Source: Plecoglossus altivelis (lineage: Eukaryota > Chordata > Actinopteri > Osmeriformes > Plecoglossidae). Taken from it: a stretch of DNA of 64,000 nucleotides. The notes below the pieces were generated by a model. It did not search any database. It was given only the letters and a program-made list of their open reading frames with translations, and had not been told where the DNA came from. The translations under genes were made by a program, and so were the position numbers. Below, in pieces: positions 45,664 to 63,347 of this stretch (the first letter of the stretch is position 1; every line of letters starts with the position of its first letter). The stretch is taken from contig BROE01000012.1 of the NCBI GenBank assembly GCA_036571765.1, forward strand, positions 12,966,552 through 13,030,551, read 5' to 3'.

Positions 45664-46480
45664 GTGTACCTGGACAGGTGGAGGATGAGCGAGGAGAGGA
45701 TCAGTAGGTGATGTCTTCGCTGGTTCACCAACTGTAGGGGGCGGGGCGCTGTACACCACTGGAGCATAGCCCTGCACACGCAACAGACACACACACAACC
45801 TTAGTCACCATTAAAACCAGAAGCATTTCCATAAGTTCTGGTACTGTGCTGTATGGGTGAAACACAGATGATGGCCAGCTAAGCACTCAAACACACTCAC
45901 AAAAAAAGACATTCTATGGATCAACAGGTGTTTCACTAGGGACTGGTGCCTGCCCACAGACGTGTTTGAGAAACGCTAAAATAAGCACTAAACACGCACC
46001 CACTAAAGACATGTGAGGAGGACTAACAACAAGACACATGTGCGTGGCGTTAACATACCATGTGTGCTCCAGGGTAGTACTGCTTAGTTAGAACAGAATA
46101 TGGAGTGGCGTTAGAATGTCTCATACTCAAAGTAAATCAATGGAACATCGTAAAACAGCCAATCAAAGAGGAGTGTTTTTTAAATAGCAGAATATAGAGG
46201 GGTTGGGTAGAGTAGGGTAGAGTGGTAGACAGTAAAGTAGAACAGGGCACATTAAAGTTAAAGTAGGGTAGAGTTGAATACAGTAGTACAATTGTAGGGT
46301 ATTAGATGGTACATAAGTACAAACAAGGTTGGGCTGTCGTACCATAGGGGCCCCAGGGCTGGCGGGTGGACCATTCCACTGGGGGGGTTGGCGGGAAGGG
46401 TACTCGGATCCTGGGGGGGGGGGGGGGGTTTAAAAGACCCCTGGGGGGAATAATTACAAAAGGGCCCCCCCCCCCCTTGG
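45664..46480 (-). pseudogene. Duplicated 3' exons of the Ig-like gene, unit 2
   Basis: Minus-strand copies of exon 9 (acceptor at 45771), exon 8 (46059-46082, QYYPGAHM) and exon 7 (from 46343; NGPPA region intact, then broken by long G and C runs at about 46415-46480). No Ig or membrane exons are attached. Confidence 0.75.
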
Positions 46481-46513
46481 GGAGAAAAACACACACACAA
46501 AAAATAAGAACCT

Positions 46514-46622
46514 GAGGGACCTGACCGTGAGCGTCACAACTGACATCAACGCTGATAAGTTGTTTGACAGAAAGCAAGTGCTGAAAGAGAACGTCCAGAA
46601 AGGGGAGCCAAAGGCATTAGGA
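46514..46622 (+). pseudogene. MS4A-like exon 1 fragment, unit 3
   Basis: Same 109-base fragment and same left junction as at 42502, placed 4,012 bases further on. The donor reads GGA|GTGAGA but is followed by AGAGTG instead of TGAGTG. Confidence 0.85.
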
Positions 46623-46918
46623 GTGAGAAGAGTGCCGAGACGGGCTTCCTTTAGTTCCATCATTGAATTACAACGGCTTCGTGGGTATTGCGAATGAAAA
46701 TAATGAAGTGCATGTTTGCGCATGTTTCAGGTTGTGTTCACGGACGTTGGTTTTCCACTGAAGTGAAAGGGAAAACTTAAGTGTGGGCTACAGACACAGA
46801 TCAGTAACCCTTTGGACTTCTTTAAAATTTTCACTGTTTTATGGTCTTTTTCCGTTGTTTATCATTTCTTCTTTTTTCTTACAATTACGCTCTCAAAACT
46901 TCGTACGCTACTCTCAAA

Positions 46919-48675
46919 ATGGGTTACAACTGCTTGACCTGTAGTGACGTGAAACCGAAAAGGTTGAATTTCCTACGCGAATTTTGCGTTTTGTTTAGTT
47001 TACTGTTCATGTTTACTTCTGCCTATCCTTCTTTTGAGAAATCGTCCACGTACTCTGGATGGTTGGATGGTCTATGGGAAACACTCACCGATTTGTCTGA
47101 GGAAGTAGACGGGTATGTTGAGCACCTTGTCGGTGTACGGATGCTAAAGGCTATACAAAAGGTAAGAAAGTCATTTGTAACAACAAAAAAAACTAAACAG
47201 AATTATCAGCAGCTGTTCTTTTAGTAGGAAAAACCCTCAGTATATACATGCATCAGGTAGTGTGGTACAGGTAAGTATTTCCGGCTGCAATGCCACCTTT
47301 TGACAACACTTATCGGTTTCATAAAAAACACATTTTGAGTCCTCTTTTACAATTAAAGGTTCATGTATGTGATATGTGATGGATCCCATGGTTAACGTTG
47401 TTGTACCTCTGCCATAGTACCCATTATAACTCAATCATTGGTCTCCCTGCTTCCTCCCCTCTCCAGAGCTTGTCTAAGGTGGTGTGGACCCTGGCTGGGG
47501 GGCTGGTCCCTGTGCTGAATGTGATGTTACAGTACCTGAAACAAGTTCTCCAGGCGGCAGGAGTGGAGGGTACACACATTAAACATAACATCCCATCCGT
47601 CAACATCACCTGTGATACCTGATAGCCAACAGGAAGTTAGGTCATGCAAGTTAAGATGGTGATTGACACCTTTGTGACAAACTTACCCAAACACTTTTCA
47701 CACACAGATAAACCAGTCTGCCAAGTTATTTAACACAGCATCAGTATTCCATTATCAGGAGCTAGAGATCAGAATGTGAAAAGGTGTATTCCAACCTGAC
47801 CTTGGAGATATGCAGTCTGCCCTGTCGTACCCCAAATCTACCCTATACCCTGACCCCAAATCTACCCTATATCCTGACCCCAAATCTACCCTATACCCTA
47901 ACCCCAAACCTACCCTATACCCTGACCCCTATACCCTAACCCCAAATCTACCCTATACCCTAACCCCAAACCTACCCTATACCATAACCCCAAATCTACC
48001 CTATACCCTGACCCCAAATCTACCCTATATCCTGACCCCAAATCTACCCTATATCCTGACCCCAAATCTACCCTATATCCTGACCCCAAATCTACCCTAT
48101 ATCCTGACCCCAAATCTACCCTATATCCTGACCCCAAATCTACCCTATATCCTGACCCCAAATCTACCCTATATCCTGACCCCAAATCTACCCTATACCC
48201 TGACCCCAAATCTACCCTATACCCTAACCCCAAATCTAGAGTCCTCGAAAAACTCTTCCGCTGAATGCGGTCATCTATCCGTATGTGCGTTACCTACTCA
48301 GATCTATGTTTTTGTCATGTTTAGAATATTACACCGTTTGTTTGAGGAAAGGGAACATGGTGAACAGTACAGAAACAAGGGAGACATTCTAAATGTATTG
48401 TGGAAATTAAAGTGATCTTGTCTTTCGTTCAACTAATTTCTCATTTTTCACTCCCTCCTTTTCCCTGTGCCTTAGTTGACTTGCATTTCGAGAACATCAC
48501 CCCTGAGAGAGTGGTCCATATTGGCCTGTGGGCTTTGCTGGCCCCAATTGGCTACTGGCTGCAGTCCAAGGCTCTACGATTGGTTATGTACACACAAAGG
48601 CGGGTCTTGTCGCTGCTGAACCTGAACGGGATCTTTGGGGCCGTTCGGCCTTATCTTGCGCGACTGAGACGCTGA
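46919..48675 (+). pseudogene. TMEM109 duplicate, unit 3 (truncated)
   Basis: Exons 46919-47161, 47467-47569, 48476-48675; 181 codons. It shares the extra T and the C-terminal deletion of the unit 2 copy and is nearly identical to it (one visible exon 2 change, CAG to AAG; one exon 3 change, TTC to TAC). The truncation therefore predates the second duplication. AATAAA is kept at 48777-48782. Confidence 0.8.
47830..48238. repeat. 24-bp CCCTA-rich minisatellite, unit 3
   Basis: Third copy of the TMEM109 intron 2 array, about 17 units, with its own order of ATACCC and ATATCC variants. Confidence 0.9.
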
Positions 48676-51025
48676 GACAGACCACTGAACAGGGGAGGGA
48701 GATGGAGAGGGAATGTGATATTGCAGAGGAGGATAGAGGCCACTTTTTTCACTATTCTTAATGTTCTGTAATACAAAATAAAGTTACTGGTGATTTGTAA
48801 AGTGTGAACAAGGCATTATTGACAGATACTGTCGACACCATAGATTTGGGTTCTACTCTTTATTGAGGTGGATATGTATCTTCTAAAGTGTATGGATGCT
48901 ATTGATATACAGAATAAAAATGAATGGAACATTCTTTAGGAATATAGACAGTTAAAAATCACTCCATTATACCACTAGACCTGGGCACAGTTTGTATTAC
49001 AGTGTGTGTTTGATTTAGTCTACAAGGCACAGTTGAAACAGTGGATAAGGTGTAAAAGTGCTAACTGCATGCAAGAGGAGCGAAATCAAACACACCCCAG
49101 TTAGCTATTTAAACCCCACCCAGGTCTGCTGCATCTGTGAAACTGCCCTTTTAGACCCCGGTAACAATGACATACAAGGCAAGACATGTTCATAAACACA
49201 AACAGTACATACTTCCTAAGTACTACAAGGTTGGCAATTTATACAGTACATTAACTTCATTAACTAACATGAACTAAGTTCACGAAAATAAATAAAAAGT
49301 GGTTGTTAAGCAGTTTAATAGAGGTCAAACAATGAGTATTCAAGACTGCATTAAGGAGCCACAATCCTCTGATGAAGACACCAGAAAATTACTTCATAAG
49401 TACAGCGTTGCCATGGAGACAAAGTATTGTTGTGCGAAACAGTCAACAGATGGATTGGTAGAGAAATATCACGATACGCATGTATATACTGTGTATATTG
49501 TATATATAATGAGTAAAAATAGAATAAAAAATAAAGCAGTTTATTTGGTTTAACTTCAGTTGTTTTGCATCACTGAAGTACCTGAAAGTATGAGTTGGGT
49601 CTATGCAAAATGGCAGGCGCTAGGTGCAGTTCACACTTCCATATATCCAATCCCTGTGATACAGGAGAGGGAAGCGCACCCCCACAAAGCATGAGACCAT
49701 AAGGAGAGTGAAGTGTTTGAGTTTGAGAGGTAGAACGCTGATTTCCTTGAAGAATAGCAAGTGCCTTTTGATCTTGGATAGTCTCCGCGGCAACAGGAAC
49801 GTCGGCACACGGGCACTCCGTCACCTCTCACCGACTGGCCCTCCAGAAATGACACTTTGACAGGGCCCTACCGCATAGCCTACATTGTTCATTCAACACT
49901 TCACCGCAATCTCTCCCCGTTCAGATTATTCCAGACCCTCCTCATCTTTGCGTTTCACCTGCATATAACCCTTCTGCACTCCCGCTGAAGATGCTGGTTT
50001 GAGGATGAAACAGACTCCCTCCTCCCCTCCTTTCCTGTCCTGGCCCCCGGTCATTTGAGCGTCTTGTACGTGTTACCAAACACTGGAGATTAAGAGGCAC
50101 TACTGTCTCAACCACTTCAGGCTACGACTGCTCCTATTACTGAGATCTGTGTGCATGTGAAACATAGTTACTGAAGTTGCCTGGCTTGAGGTTCATCCGA
50201 GACGGATTGGCGGTAGAGACGACTACTCTGTCTGTAAACAAATAGTCATTATTATAAAGGTCTATGATTACAGAATAACTGAATTCAATGGTGATTTTGG
50301 ATTGACAGCCAGCTTGACCGATGGACCCGTGTGAAGTGAAGAGTCCGTTCTGTGGTCTGTTTGTGTATCCAGAATAGGATATGGACACCAGTTTTGTTGT
50401 CAACCGACCACAGTGCCCACGCATTAGAGCAACAACTCCGATAGCAACTTTCCACGAGCTCTTTCATAAAGCTGCCTGAAGTTTAATGACCTATTAGATA
50501 ATGCACACCCTATTTACATGTCAACAGTACGATCAGTAAGGCGTGGCACATGCATAATGTAGACATAGACAAAATGTGATAGAAGACATGATGATCCTAG
50601 TCACATGTTCTCATTGTCTTTCTTATTGTATGAACAGAAAGTAGCTGTTGTATTGGCTGAAAGTAAGTCTTGGCGAGTCCTGAGTGGACAGACTGTCACC
50701 AGTGTGTGTTCTGATTGGATGAGTGATTGGATTTGATCAAATGCTAAAATGGATGATTTGGTGGTTGTCCCCACCCCCCCCTTTCTGGTCTGGTGATCAC
50801 ATGATCATAAAAAGGCAGTTGGAAGGTTTCGACGTGTTCTGACGCCGTCGGACGACAAGTTTTTAAAAAGAATGTGATACAAAATGTAAGGCTACACATT
50901 TACTAACCAAGACGCCCCTCACTAGATCTCTCTCCAAAGCCTTCCAAGTCTGCTCATATGAAACACCTGGCACCTGCCAGTTACATTCCTTCAATGTCTG
51001 TCCTAATACTCTAAAACACCTTCCT
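48676..51025. other. Unit 3 downstream flank with two unit-specific insertions
   Basis: After the TMEM109 3' UTR, sequence shared with unit 1 (GCATGCAAGAGGAGCGAAAT) stops at about 49088 and resumes at about 50015 (CTTTCCTGTCCTGGCCCCC). The ~920 bases between are absent from units 1 and 2. They hold an 84-codon minus-strand open frame (49824-49570) of unknown nature. A second extra segment begins near 50150. No known element was recognised. Confidence 0.5.
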
Positions 51026-51240
51026 GTCCTCCTTTCCTTCTGTAGAAGGTTTTGAAGGTGACGTCTGCATCCATACCATGGACAAAGAACTCAAGGCCAG
51101 GAAGTTGAGGAAAGGAGATGTATATAAGGGCATTGGGACGGTCATAGCAGGAAGGGCTTGGCTCACCTCCAAACGCCTACAGAAAGGAGCTTTTTCCTTT
51201 ATCAACCTCAAACTGATAAGCAACGTCTGTGGAGGTCAGG
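51026..51240. other. Unidentified exon-like segment
   Basis: On the plus strand CTTTCCTTCTGTAG (acceptor-like) precedes an open segment with MDKELKARKLRKGDVYKGIG and AFSFINLKLISNVCGG. On the minus strand CCTCCACAG precedes another open segment (ISLRLIKEKAPFCRRLEVSQ) that stops at 51011 and would be in phase with exon 9 of the Ig-like gene. Both are plausible exons and neither was recognised. The segment is missing from units 1 and 2. Confidence 0.3.
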
Positions 51241-51325
51241 GACTCAGGGGCTGCCGGAGAGGGGACGGGGGGCTGGAAGGAGGATGGAGGCACATCCTGT
51301 GGAGTGGGGAGAAGGGGCACTCTGG

Positions 51326-56436
<5,111 letters not shown>

Positions 56437-58315
56437 CTGCGGATGAGAAAGGGTAACTGTATTTCATCATACCAGCAGTGCTAGAGTTAGTTGGGGTTGC
56501 TTTATCAAATGGGCCTCTGTAGCTCACGTGCATAGGGTGCATAAAACGCATCTCATCCTGTCATTTATTATTATTTTTACATTCAGAAGCAGAGGCGTTC
56601 TCCTTGTCGGCTGAAAAGAAAGTATTTAAAGCACGCATGCTGTAGTTCAATTTCCACAAGAACCAGTCCTTCTCTTGAATTTGCTGTGCGCCGGGCAGGA
56701 AGTCCTAAACTGGTTGCGTGAAATCTCCAGTGAACAAGAGATCATTCTCAACCGCCATTAAATCAAAGAAGAAGAATATCATTCTCAATGAGCCAGTGAT
56801 GATAACCTCTACGCTTGAAGCGTGGCTTGAAGCGTGGCTTTAAGCAGCATGCTCAAATATTTGCACTGGGTTTGCTTAAGAGAAATGATTGAGACGAGAC
56901 AGATAAGCGTGCCTATTGAATCAATCAGCCAATTTAAAGCGGCAGTTTAAGGAATATGTTTTGCTCTTTAAATCAATCCGAACCTTGTGTTGACTGAACG
57001 TGCCGTTATCACCTGAATAACTGGAATTTGGACAACTGTTGATGTCTTGCAGAAGCCAAGGCCTACTATGCCCTGTACAGTGCAGTTGACCGAGCAGTTG
57101 ACGGCGCCTCCATACATGAGAACGGCATCATCTCGAAAATTGATTTAAAGACAAATAGACATCAAACATGTACTCACTATTAGATAGATGACAAATAGCC
57201 TTTAACTCGCAACCACGGGAAAAAGAACTAACAAATGTACAAATGTTCGTCCATCACATCGCCGAAAGGCGGATTGTAGGCTACAAAGAATAGTTGGTTG
57301 CTAGACAGCGACAGACAGAAAATCCTGTAGGCTGCACAACAATCTGTGTTGCACAGCCCCCCTCCCTCCCCCCTGAACCCGACAGGAATGTCCTTTTGCA
57401 CGCACAGAGTACACGGATAAAACACTTGGGTTTCCACTAAAAAGCAACGTTTTCTACATTTTCCAGTACAAATAAACAGCTAATTAACAATGAGTTGGCT
57501 ACTGACGTCAATAACATCAATGGAAAATGTGCTCATTAGGAAAAATATCTAAGATTCTCTGCTGTATGTGGGCTATAGATTCCATGTCCACGCAATAGCC
57601 TAAGTCATTGCAATAACCTTGCACAGCCTACCTTGAAACCAGTTCAAAAATACAGGTGGTGTAATAAGCTTTGGGATGATGAGGCGGGATAGACGATCTG
57701 AACGTGGATAGATTTTCGAGGGAGGGCGGTGGCTGTTTCAGTAGTTAACCCTGCCCTGTCCTGTCGAAAGCACCTCTCACTAAAGATTCTTTCCCCCATT
57801 TACCTCACAGAGGGTAGGAGGTCGAAATATACTCGGAATAAATATTTATCTAACTGATGCGTTTTTTGTACAACAATTTATCCTACAAATAAACCGACCC
57901 GGGTTTATTTATTAATACATAATCGAATTATAAAATAAGATTTATACTTCCTACGTGTTGGTATGTAAATTGAATTCATGGAATAAACCTTTATTTTGCA
58001 TTTATAATTTTACTGAAATACCTTTTACTTTTTTTATCACTGCCCATAAATGTCTACAGGGAAGGATCGGGAAAGTTGGCGGACCGTTGCTATCCCAAGA
58101 TGCAACTCTTTGACCAACATCCGGCACGCAGCCGCGGAACAACGTGCGTGGATTGAATGCGGAAAGACAGTCAATGAATTAGAATTTGTATTGGCATAGA
58201 ATTTATTCAAAGAAACAGTACAATACATTGCTATCAAACATAAAAGGGGTACCAGATAACCTTAAATTTCTTCGTTTTGATACGTTGATCGAGTTGACTC
58301 GAACAATATTGGAAA
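56437..58315. other. Divergent promoter interval between the Ig-like gene and PRPF19
   Basis: A 1.9-kb head-to-head gap. No coding exon was found. 58050-58150 (GGCACGCAGCCGCGGAACAACG) is moderately CpG-rich and lies just upstream of the PRPF19 start, so it is the likely PRPF19 promoter. The remainder is AT-rich. Confidence 0.4.
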
Positions 58316-60159
58316 ATGTCACTAGTTTGTGCAAGTAAGTTACATCGATGGAGTTGCCTTTTCCTTCTTCGACGAGTTTGTCGGTACCGAAGTTAGATAT
58401 TGCAGCTAGCGAGTAAATTAAACCAGTTTGCATAGCCTTGCCAGTTAAAAAGCCATGTTTGCATCCTCATCATTAGCGCCTGTTGTCTTTTTTTGTCACT
58501 AGTCTCGAACGAGGTGCCAGAGCATCCGTGCGTGTCCCCGGTGTCGAACCAGGTGTTCGAGCGACGATTGATTGAGAAGTACATCGCGGAGAACGGAGCA
58601 GATCCTATGAACGGACAACCTCTGTCCGAGGAGCAGCTCATTGACATCAAAGGTAAATATTAGAAGCGAGGGGATTCCATAATTTCTACCCTAGCACAGT
58701 ACCGTGTTGTCGCAAAACATCAGAGGCGTTACGACATAGCAGGTCATCAAATTTAAAACGATCAGATTAACCCCTGGACATCGTCACTAACCTGCGCTGT
58801 TGTCTCCGGCCTAGTCTCCCACCCTATCAGGCCCAAGGCTCCTTCAGCCACCAGTATCCCAGCTATCCTCAAATCACTGCAGGATGAATGGGTAAGTCTG
58901 GTGTGATGAATATCATACATATAATTGCATGAACAATTTGATTAGTTAGACGCTAACTGCATTTCACTAGCTCTGTATTCACTATGCACAATGATAGTGC
59001 AGTTGTATCACTTCTGGAATGGTCATTATTAAATGCTACCCTAAAAACATTGTCAATCACTCATTCATACAGGCACAAATTTCTTTCTCACTCATTCTCT
59101 CCTGTACACACACACACACACACACACACACGTACACTCACACACACACACATACACTCACACACAATTACACCTGCTGTGTTAACCCCCCCTCCCCTCC
59201 TCGGTCTCCCAGGATGCAGTGATGCTCCACAGCTTCACCCTGAGGCAGCAGCTGCAGACCACGAGACAGGAGCTGAGTCATGCCCTCTACCAGCACGATG
59301 CCGCCTGCAGGGTCATCGCTCGCCTCACCAAGGAGGTCACCGCTGCCAGGGAGGGTGAGAAACAAGGATTATTACATTCAAGTTCTAACAAATGCATCAC
59401 GTGCATGCTGAGACGCACACATGCATGCTTTTCTGTTCTTATTTGACATCTGCCCTGTTTGACCCTTCTGTGTCTCCGTAGCCCTGGCTACCCTGAAGCC
59501 ACAGGCGGGACTTATCACCACCCAGGCCATCTCTGCTCAGCCCTCTAGCACGGTCAGTGATTGGTTCAAAGACCTGTCAATCTGTATTCCTATCATCTCA
59601 AATGACTTCCATTTCATTGTATTTCCGAGACGTCCCTGTGAAGTTGATGTTTTTGATATGGTAGGTAGTGAGGCTAACATACCTGTTCTTCTCTGTTTCC
59701 CAGTCTGGTGCAGGGGAACCTATGGACATCAACGAACAGGTGGGCATGACAGCAGAGATCATCCAGAAGGTAAGAACACCTGCTCATATGGCCTCTTACT
59801 CAAGACAAATAAATGTGATCCAGTTCTAGAATTGTCTCTAGTTCAATGTCATGTTAACAAATGTCTTTCTCTCCTTCCTTTCGCTCCAATGTCACCAGCT
59901 GCAAGACAAGGCCACTGTGCTGACCACAGAGAGAAAGAAGGTGGGTTTTCATTCAAAGAAGCCAGAAACGGGCTGCTCCTTTAAACCTCCAGTAGGAGCC
60001 TGTCCTGTGGTGTGTTACTGTCCGCCCCCTCACCTGCGTCTCTTCTTCTGCAGAGAGGGAAGACTGTCCCAGAGGAGCTGGTGCGGTCCGAGGACCTCGC
60101 CAAGTACAGACAAGTGGCCACCCATGCTGTAAGAGAGAGAGAGAGTGCGTGTGTGTGTG

Positions 60160-60203
<44 letters not shown>

Positions 60204-62231
60204 TGTGCGTGCACGCTTCCATGCTTTACCTGGATGTGGTGAATCCCTCTCTTGCCAATTTTGCGCTGACATTTTTTACACTTTTTGCTATTACCTTTTG
60301 TGTGCCTCTACATGGCTGTTAATTATATTACTATAATTTCACGGTGAGTGACAATGAATTGGCCTGTGCACATGGCAATACATCTCCTCTGACTCTTTTG
60401 CCTCCTCTCTCCCCCCCTCCCCTCTCTCCCCCCCTCTCTCTCCCTCCAGGGCCTTCACAGTGCCAGTGTTCCTGGTATCCTGGCTCTAGACCTCTGTCCC
60501 TCTGACACCAATAAAGTTCTCACTGGTAAGACACAACCACCCGCAATTTGCTGTCAGTTTGCCTCGCTACATTTCCTCTTCATCATGTCTCTCACTGTCC
60601 TTTTCTATCTATCTGTCTATCTATCTATCTATCTCTCCTCCTTCCGCAGGGGGAGCTGATAAGAACGTGGTTGTGTTTGACAAGAGAGAGGAGCAGATTG
60701 TCGCCACACTGAAGGGACACACCAAGAAGGTCACCTCCGTCATCTACCATCCCTCTCAGGTGAGGATCTCGATGGAGCTGACACCTACTCTCATGCATTT
60801 TTACATCCACCGTCACCATCCCCCATCGCTCTTCCCCTCACCGATTTCTTTCTCTCTCCCCCCTTCACTGATCTCACTCCCCCCCTCCCCTCCAGTCCGT
60901 GGTGTTCTCAGCTTCTCCAGACAGCACCATACGGGTGTGGTCCGTTGCCGGGGGCAACTGCGTCCAGGTGGTGCGAGCTCACGAGGCGAGCGTGACAGGG
61001 CTGTCCCTCCACGCCACCGGAGACTACCTGCTCAGCTCCTCTGAGGACCAGGTAACACACACGCACATCTCAACACTGTGACAGTATGTGTCATGTTATA
61101 TGGGCGAGGATACATTTCTGGGATGATTTTGACGTGTGACTTCCTCTCTCTCCCCCCCCGTCAGTACTGGGCCTTCTCTGACATCCAGACCGGTCGTGTT
61201 CTGACTAAGGTTACTGACGAGGCTGCAGGATGTGGTAAGCTGCAGCCCTCTCCTTCTACCCCTTCTTGTCGCTCTGTTCAGACTGATTTAAAAGTCACGT
61301 GACAGCCTTGGCCCTGCTAAAGCAACCCTCACCTGTCCTCCTCCTCCCCCCCCCCCAGCTCTGACGTGTGCTCAGTTCCACCCCGACGGCCTGATCTTCG
61401 GGACGGGCACGGCCGACTCTCAGATCAAGATCTGGGACCTGAAGGAGCGCACCAACGTGGCCAACTTCCCCGGCCACGCTGGCCCCGTCACCTCCATCGC
61501 CTTCTCCGAGAACGGATACTACCTGGCCACAGGTGTGTGTGTGTGTGTCTATCCTGTCTGCATCTGTGTGTGTGTTTCTGGTCTGTGCCGGTGTGTCTAA
61601 CTTGTTCCTTCTTCAGGCGCCCAGGACAGCTCCATAAAGCTGTGGGATTTGAGAAAACTGAAGAACTTCAAAACCATCGCCCTTGACAACAACTATGAGG
61701 TGAGAGAAAACATAGCGACCAATGGGGCGATTAAGCTTGATGATAGACAATTTGACTGCAATCAAGAGATTAAAAAATCTCATTTATCAGCCAATAGAAA
61801 CCGGTAAACACACGTATGTTATTGGTGAGAATGGTGAAATTCTGTCCCTTAACCGCGTGTGTGCGTGTGCGTGTGCGTGTGTGCGTCTCAGGTGAAGTCC
61901 CTGGTGTTTGACCAGAGTGGAACCTACCTGGCAGTTGGAGGCTCTGACATCAGAGTTTACATTTGCAAGCAGTGGTCTGAGGTCCTCAACTTCACAGGTA
62001 AGCTCACCTCTTGATGCCTGAGTGGACTACATTTGTTTAGCTAACAGATAACCAACCAATGTTGATGAAAAGATGAATAACACACACCTGTTCATGATTT
62101 AAAAAAACTAAATTATTATTATTTTTTACCCAGAACACACTGGGATGGTGACGGGTGTGGCATTCGGAGAGCACGCTCAGTTCCTCACTTCAACTGCCAT
62201 GGACAGGAGTCTCAAGTTCTACAGTCTGTAG
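58316..62231 (+). CDS. prpf19: PRPF19, pre-mRNA processing factor and U-box ubiquitin ligase
   Basis: Sixteen exons: 58316-58334, 58503-58652, 58815-58891, 59213-59354, 59482-59552, 59704-59769, 59899-59940, 60054-60128, 60450-60525, 60650-60759, 60896-61051, 61165-61234, 61359-61532, 61617-61699, 61892-61997, 62134-62231. They total 1,515 nt, 504 residues, the same length as human. U-box (1-70, with [20 protein letters not shown] and [14 protein letters not shown]), coiled-coil tetramerisation region ([20 protein letters not shown]), then a C-terminal WD40 propeller ([44 protein letters not shown]). It is the core of the spliceosomal Prp19 complex and a K63-type ubiquitin ligase in splicing and the DNA-damage response, in the nucleus. 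All phases agree. Confidence 0.97.
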
Positions 62232-62461
62232 AGGTCAGGGGGGCGAGGTCAAACCACTCGCGCTGTGATTGGCTAATCTCACGAGGAAGTGATGTTGATA
62301 GGACAGATCAGAAGGGACAGGGTTCAGTGTTCCTGATGTATAGAATCCTAATGTATAGAAGACGAGATGACCATTTCCATCTAAAAAGAGAATCTAAAAG
62401 AATATCTGCTCTAAAACTCATATCCATCTTCCGCAAAGTAAATACACCTGCTATGTGATCA

Positions 62462-62835
62462 GAGGCCTGTTTCCTAAAGCTAGTTTACCGAATAAGCCAG
62501 GCTTATGTCAATCAGTGACTCATTTCCAGTTGATTCGGTTCCATGGAGCCAGTTCAACATATTTCAAGTTCAGTCACCGTGGCAACGTATGCTACAAAGC
62601 TAACCTGTTGTGGCGCAGACGAACTGTGTGGCTCAGCCTCTGTTGTTTCTCAACCAGACGTTGCTGTAACACTGACACTGGTCTGACCGCAGGCATCCAC
62701 GCTCTACCCCTTAGGCTGCTGAAGAAGAGCGGGGCTGAGTTCCCAAACAACAATGAGCTTTTATTGGAACTGATTAAGCCTTGACTGATTTGGCGTTCTT
62801 TCGAGGCTTTAAGCAGGCTTCGTGGAACAGGCCTC
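62462..62835. mobile_element. MITE-like element with imperfect inverted ends
   Basis: The left end GAGGCCTGTTTCCTAAAGC and the reverse complement of the right end, GAGGCCTGTTCCACGAAGCC, match at most positions, giving terminal inverted repeats of about 20-30 bases around a 374-base non-coding body. No transposase is present and no clear target-site duplication is visible, so the superfamily is not assigned. It lies in the PRPF19 3' UTR, about 230 bases past the stop and before the poly(A) signals. Confidence 0.6.
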
Positions 62836-63328
62836 AATTTAGGCTGACTACCATTAACCATTAGCCTGTATCATAACAAGCACAATCCTGTAAAATATTA
62901 CCAGCACCGTCAATATAAGACTGAACATCTACTAACCCTACATAAACTGTCTGAAAAGTATACCAACGAAGAATCTTGTCAATAGAAAGTACACACTGGG
63001 TCCGTCTTCTAATTCATAACTGTTGTAGATATCTTTACAGCTAGCTTTTTTTCCCTCTTCGCCATATATTCTTTAGTATTTCTGCTATTTCTATAATCAT
63101 GCTTTTTCATCACTTTCATTTCCACAAAACGAGTGTGATTTATTTGTTGTTAATTGTATTGCATTTGAAAAATGTGATAGTTTAAATCTTGCCTTTTGCC
63201 CACCTTTTTCATTGTATTACTCACATCTCACTCATACAATTAGTTGTATTATTCTTTATCAATGACCAAGTGTGTTTACTCAATCCGTGTATAGATGAAA
63301 AGGATGTCCGCTGTATTTTGGGGATTAA

Positions 63329-63347
63329 AATAAATGGCTGAAATAAA
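63329..63347 (+). terminator. PRPF19 poly(A) signals
   Basis: AATAAA at 63329-63334 and again at 63342-63347, about 1.1 kb past the stop codon; no earlier canonical signal was seen, so a long 3' UTR including the MITE-like element is likely. Confidence 0.55.

Noticed and set aside
41475..45800. Several Cys/Val (CVWVCVCLGVRVSG) and HPDT repeat frames
   Set aside because: Translations of the GTGTGTCTGGGTGTGC minisatellite in all frames.
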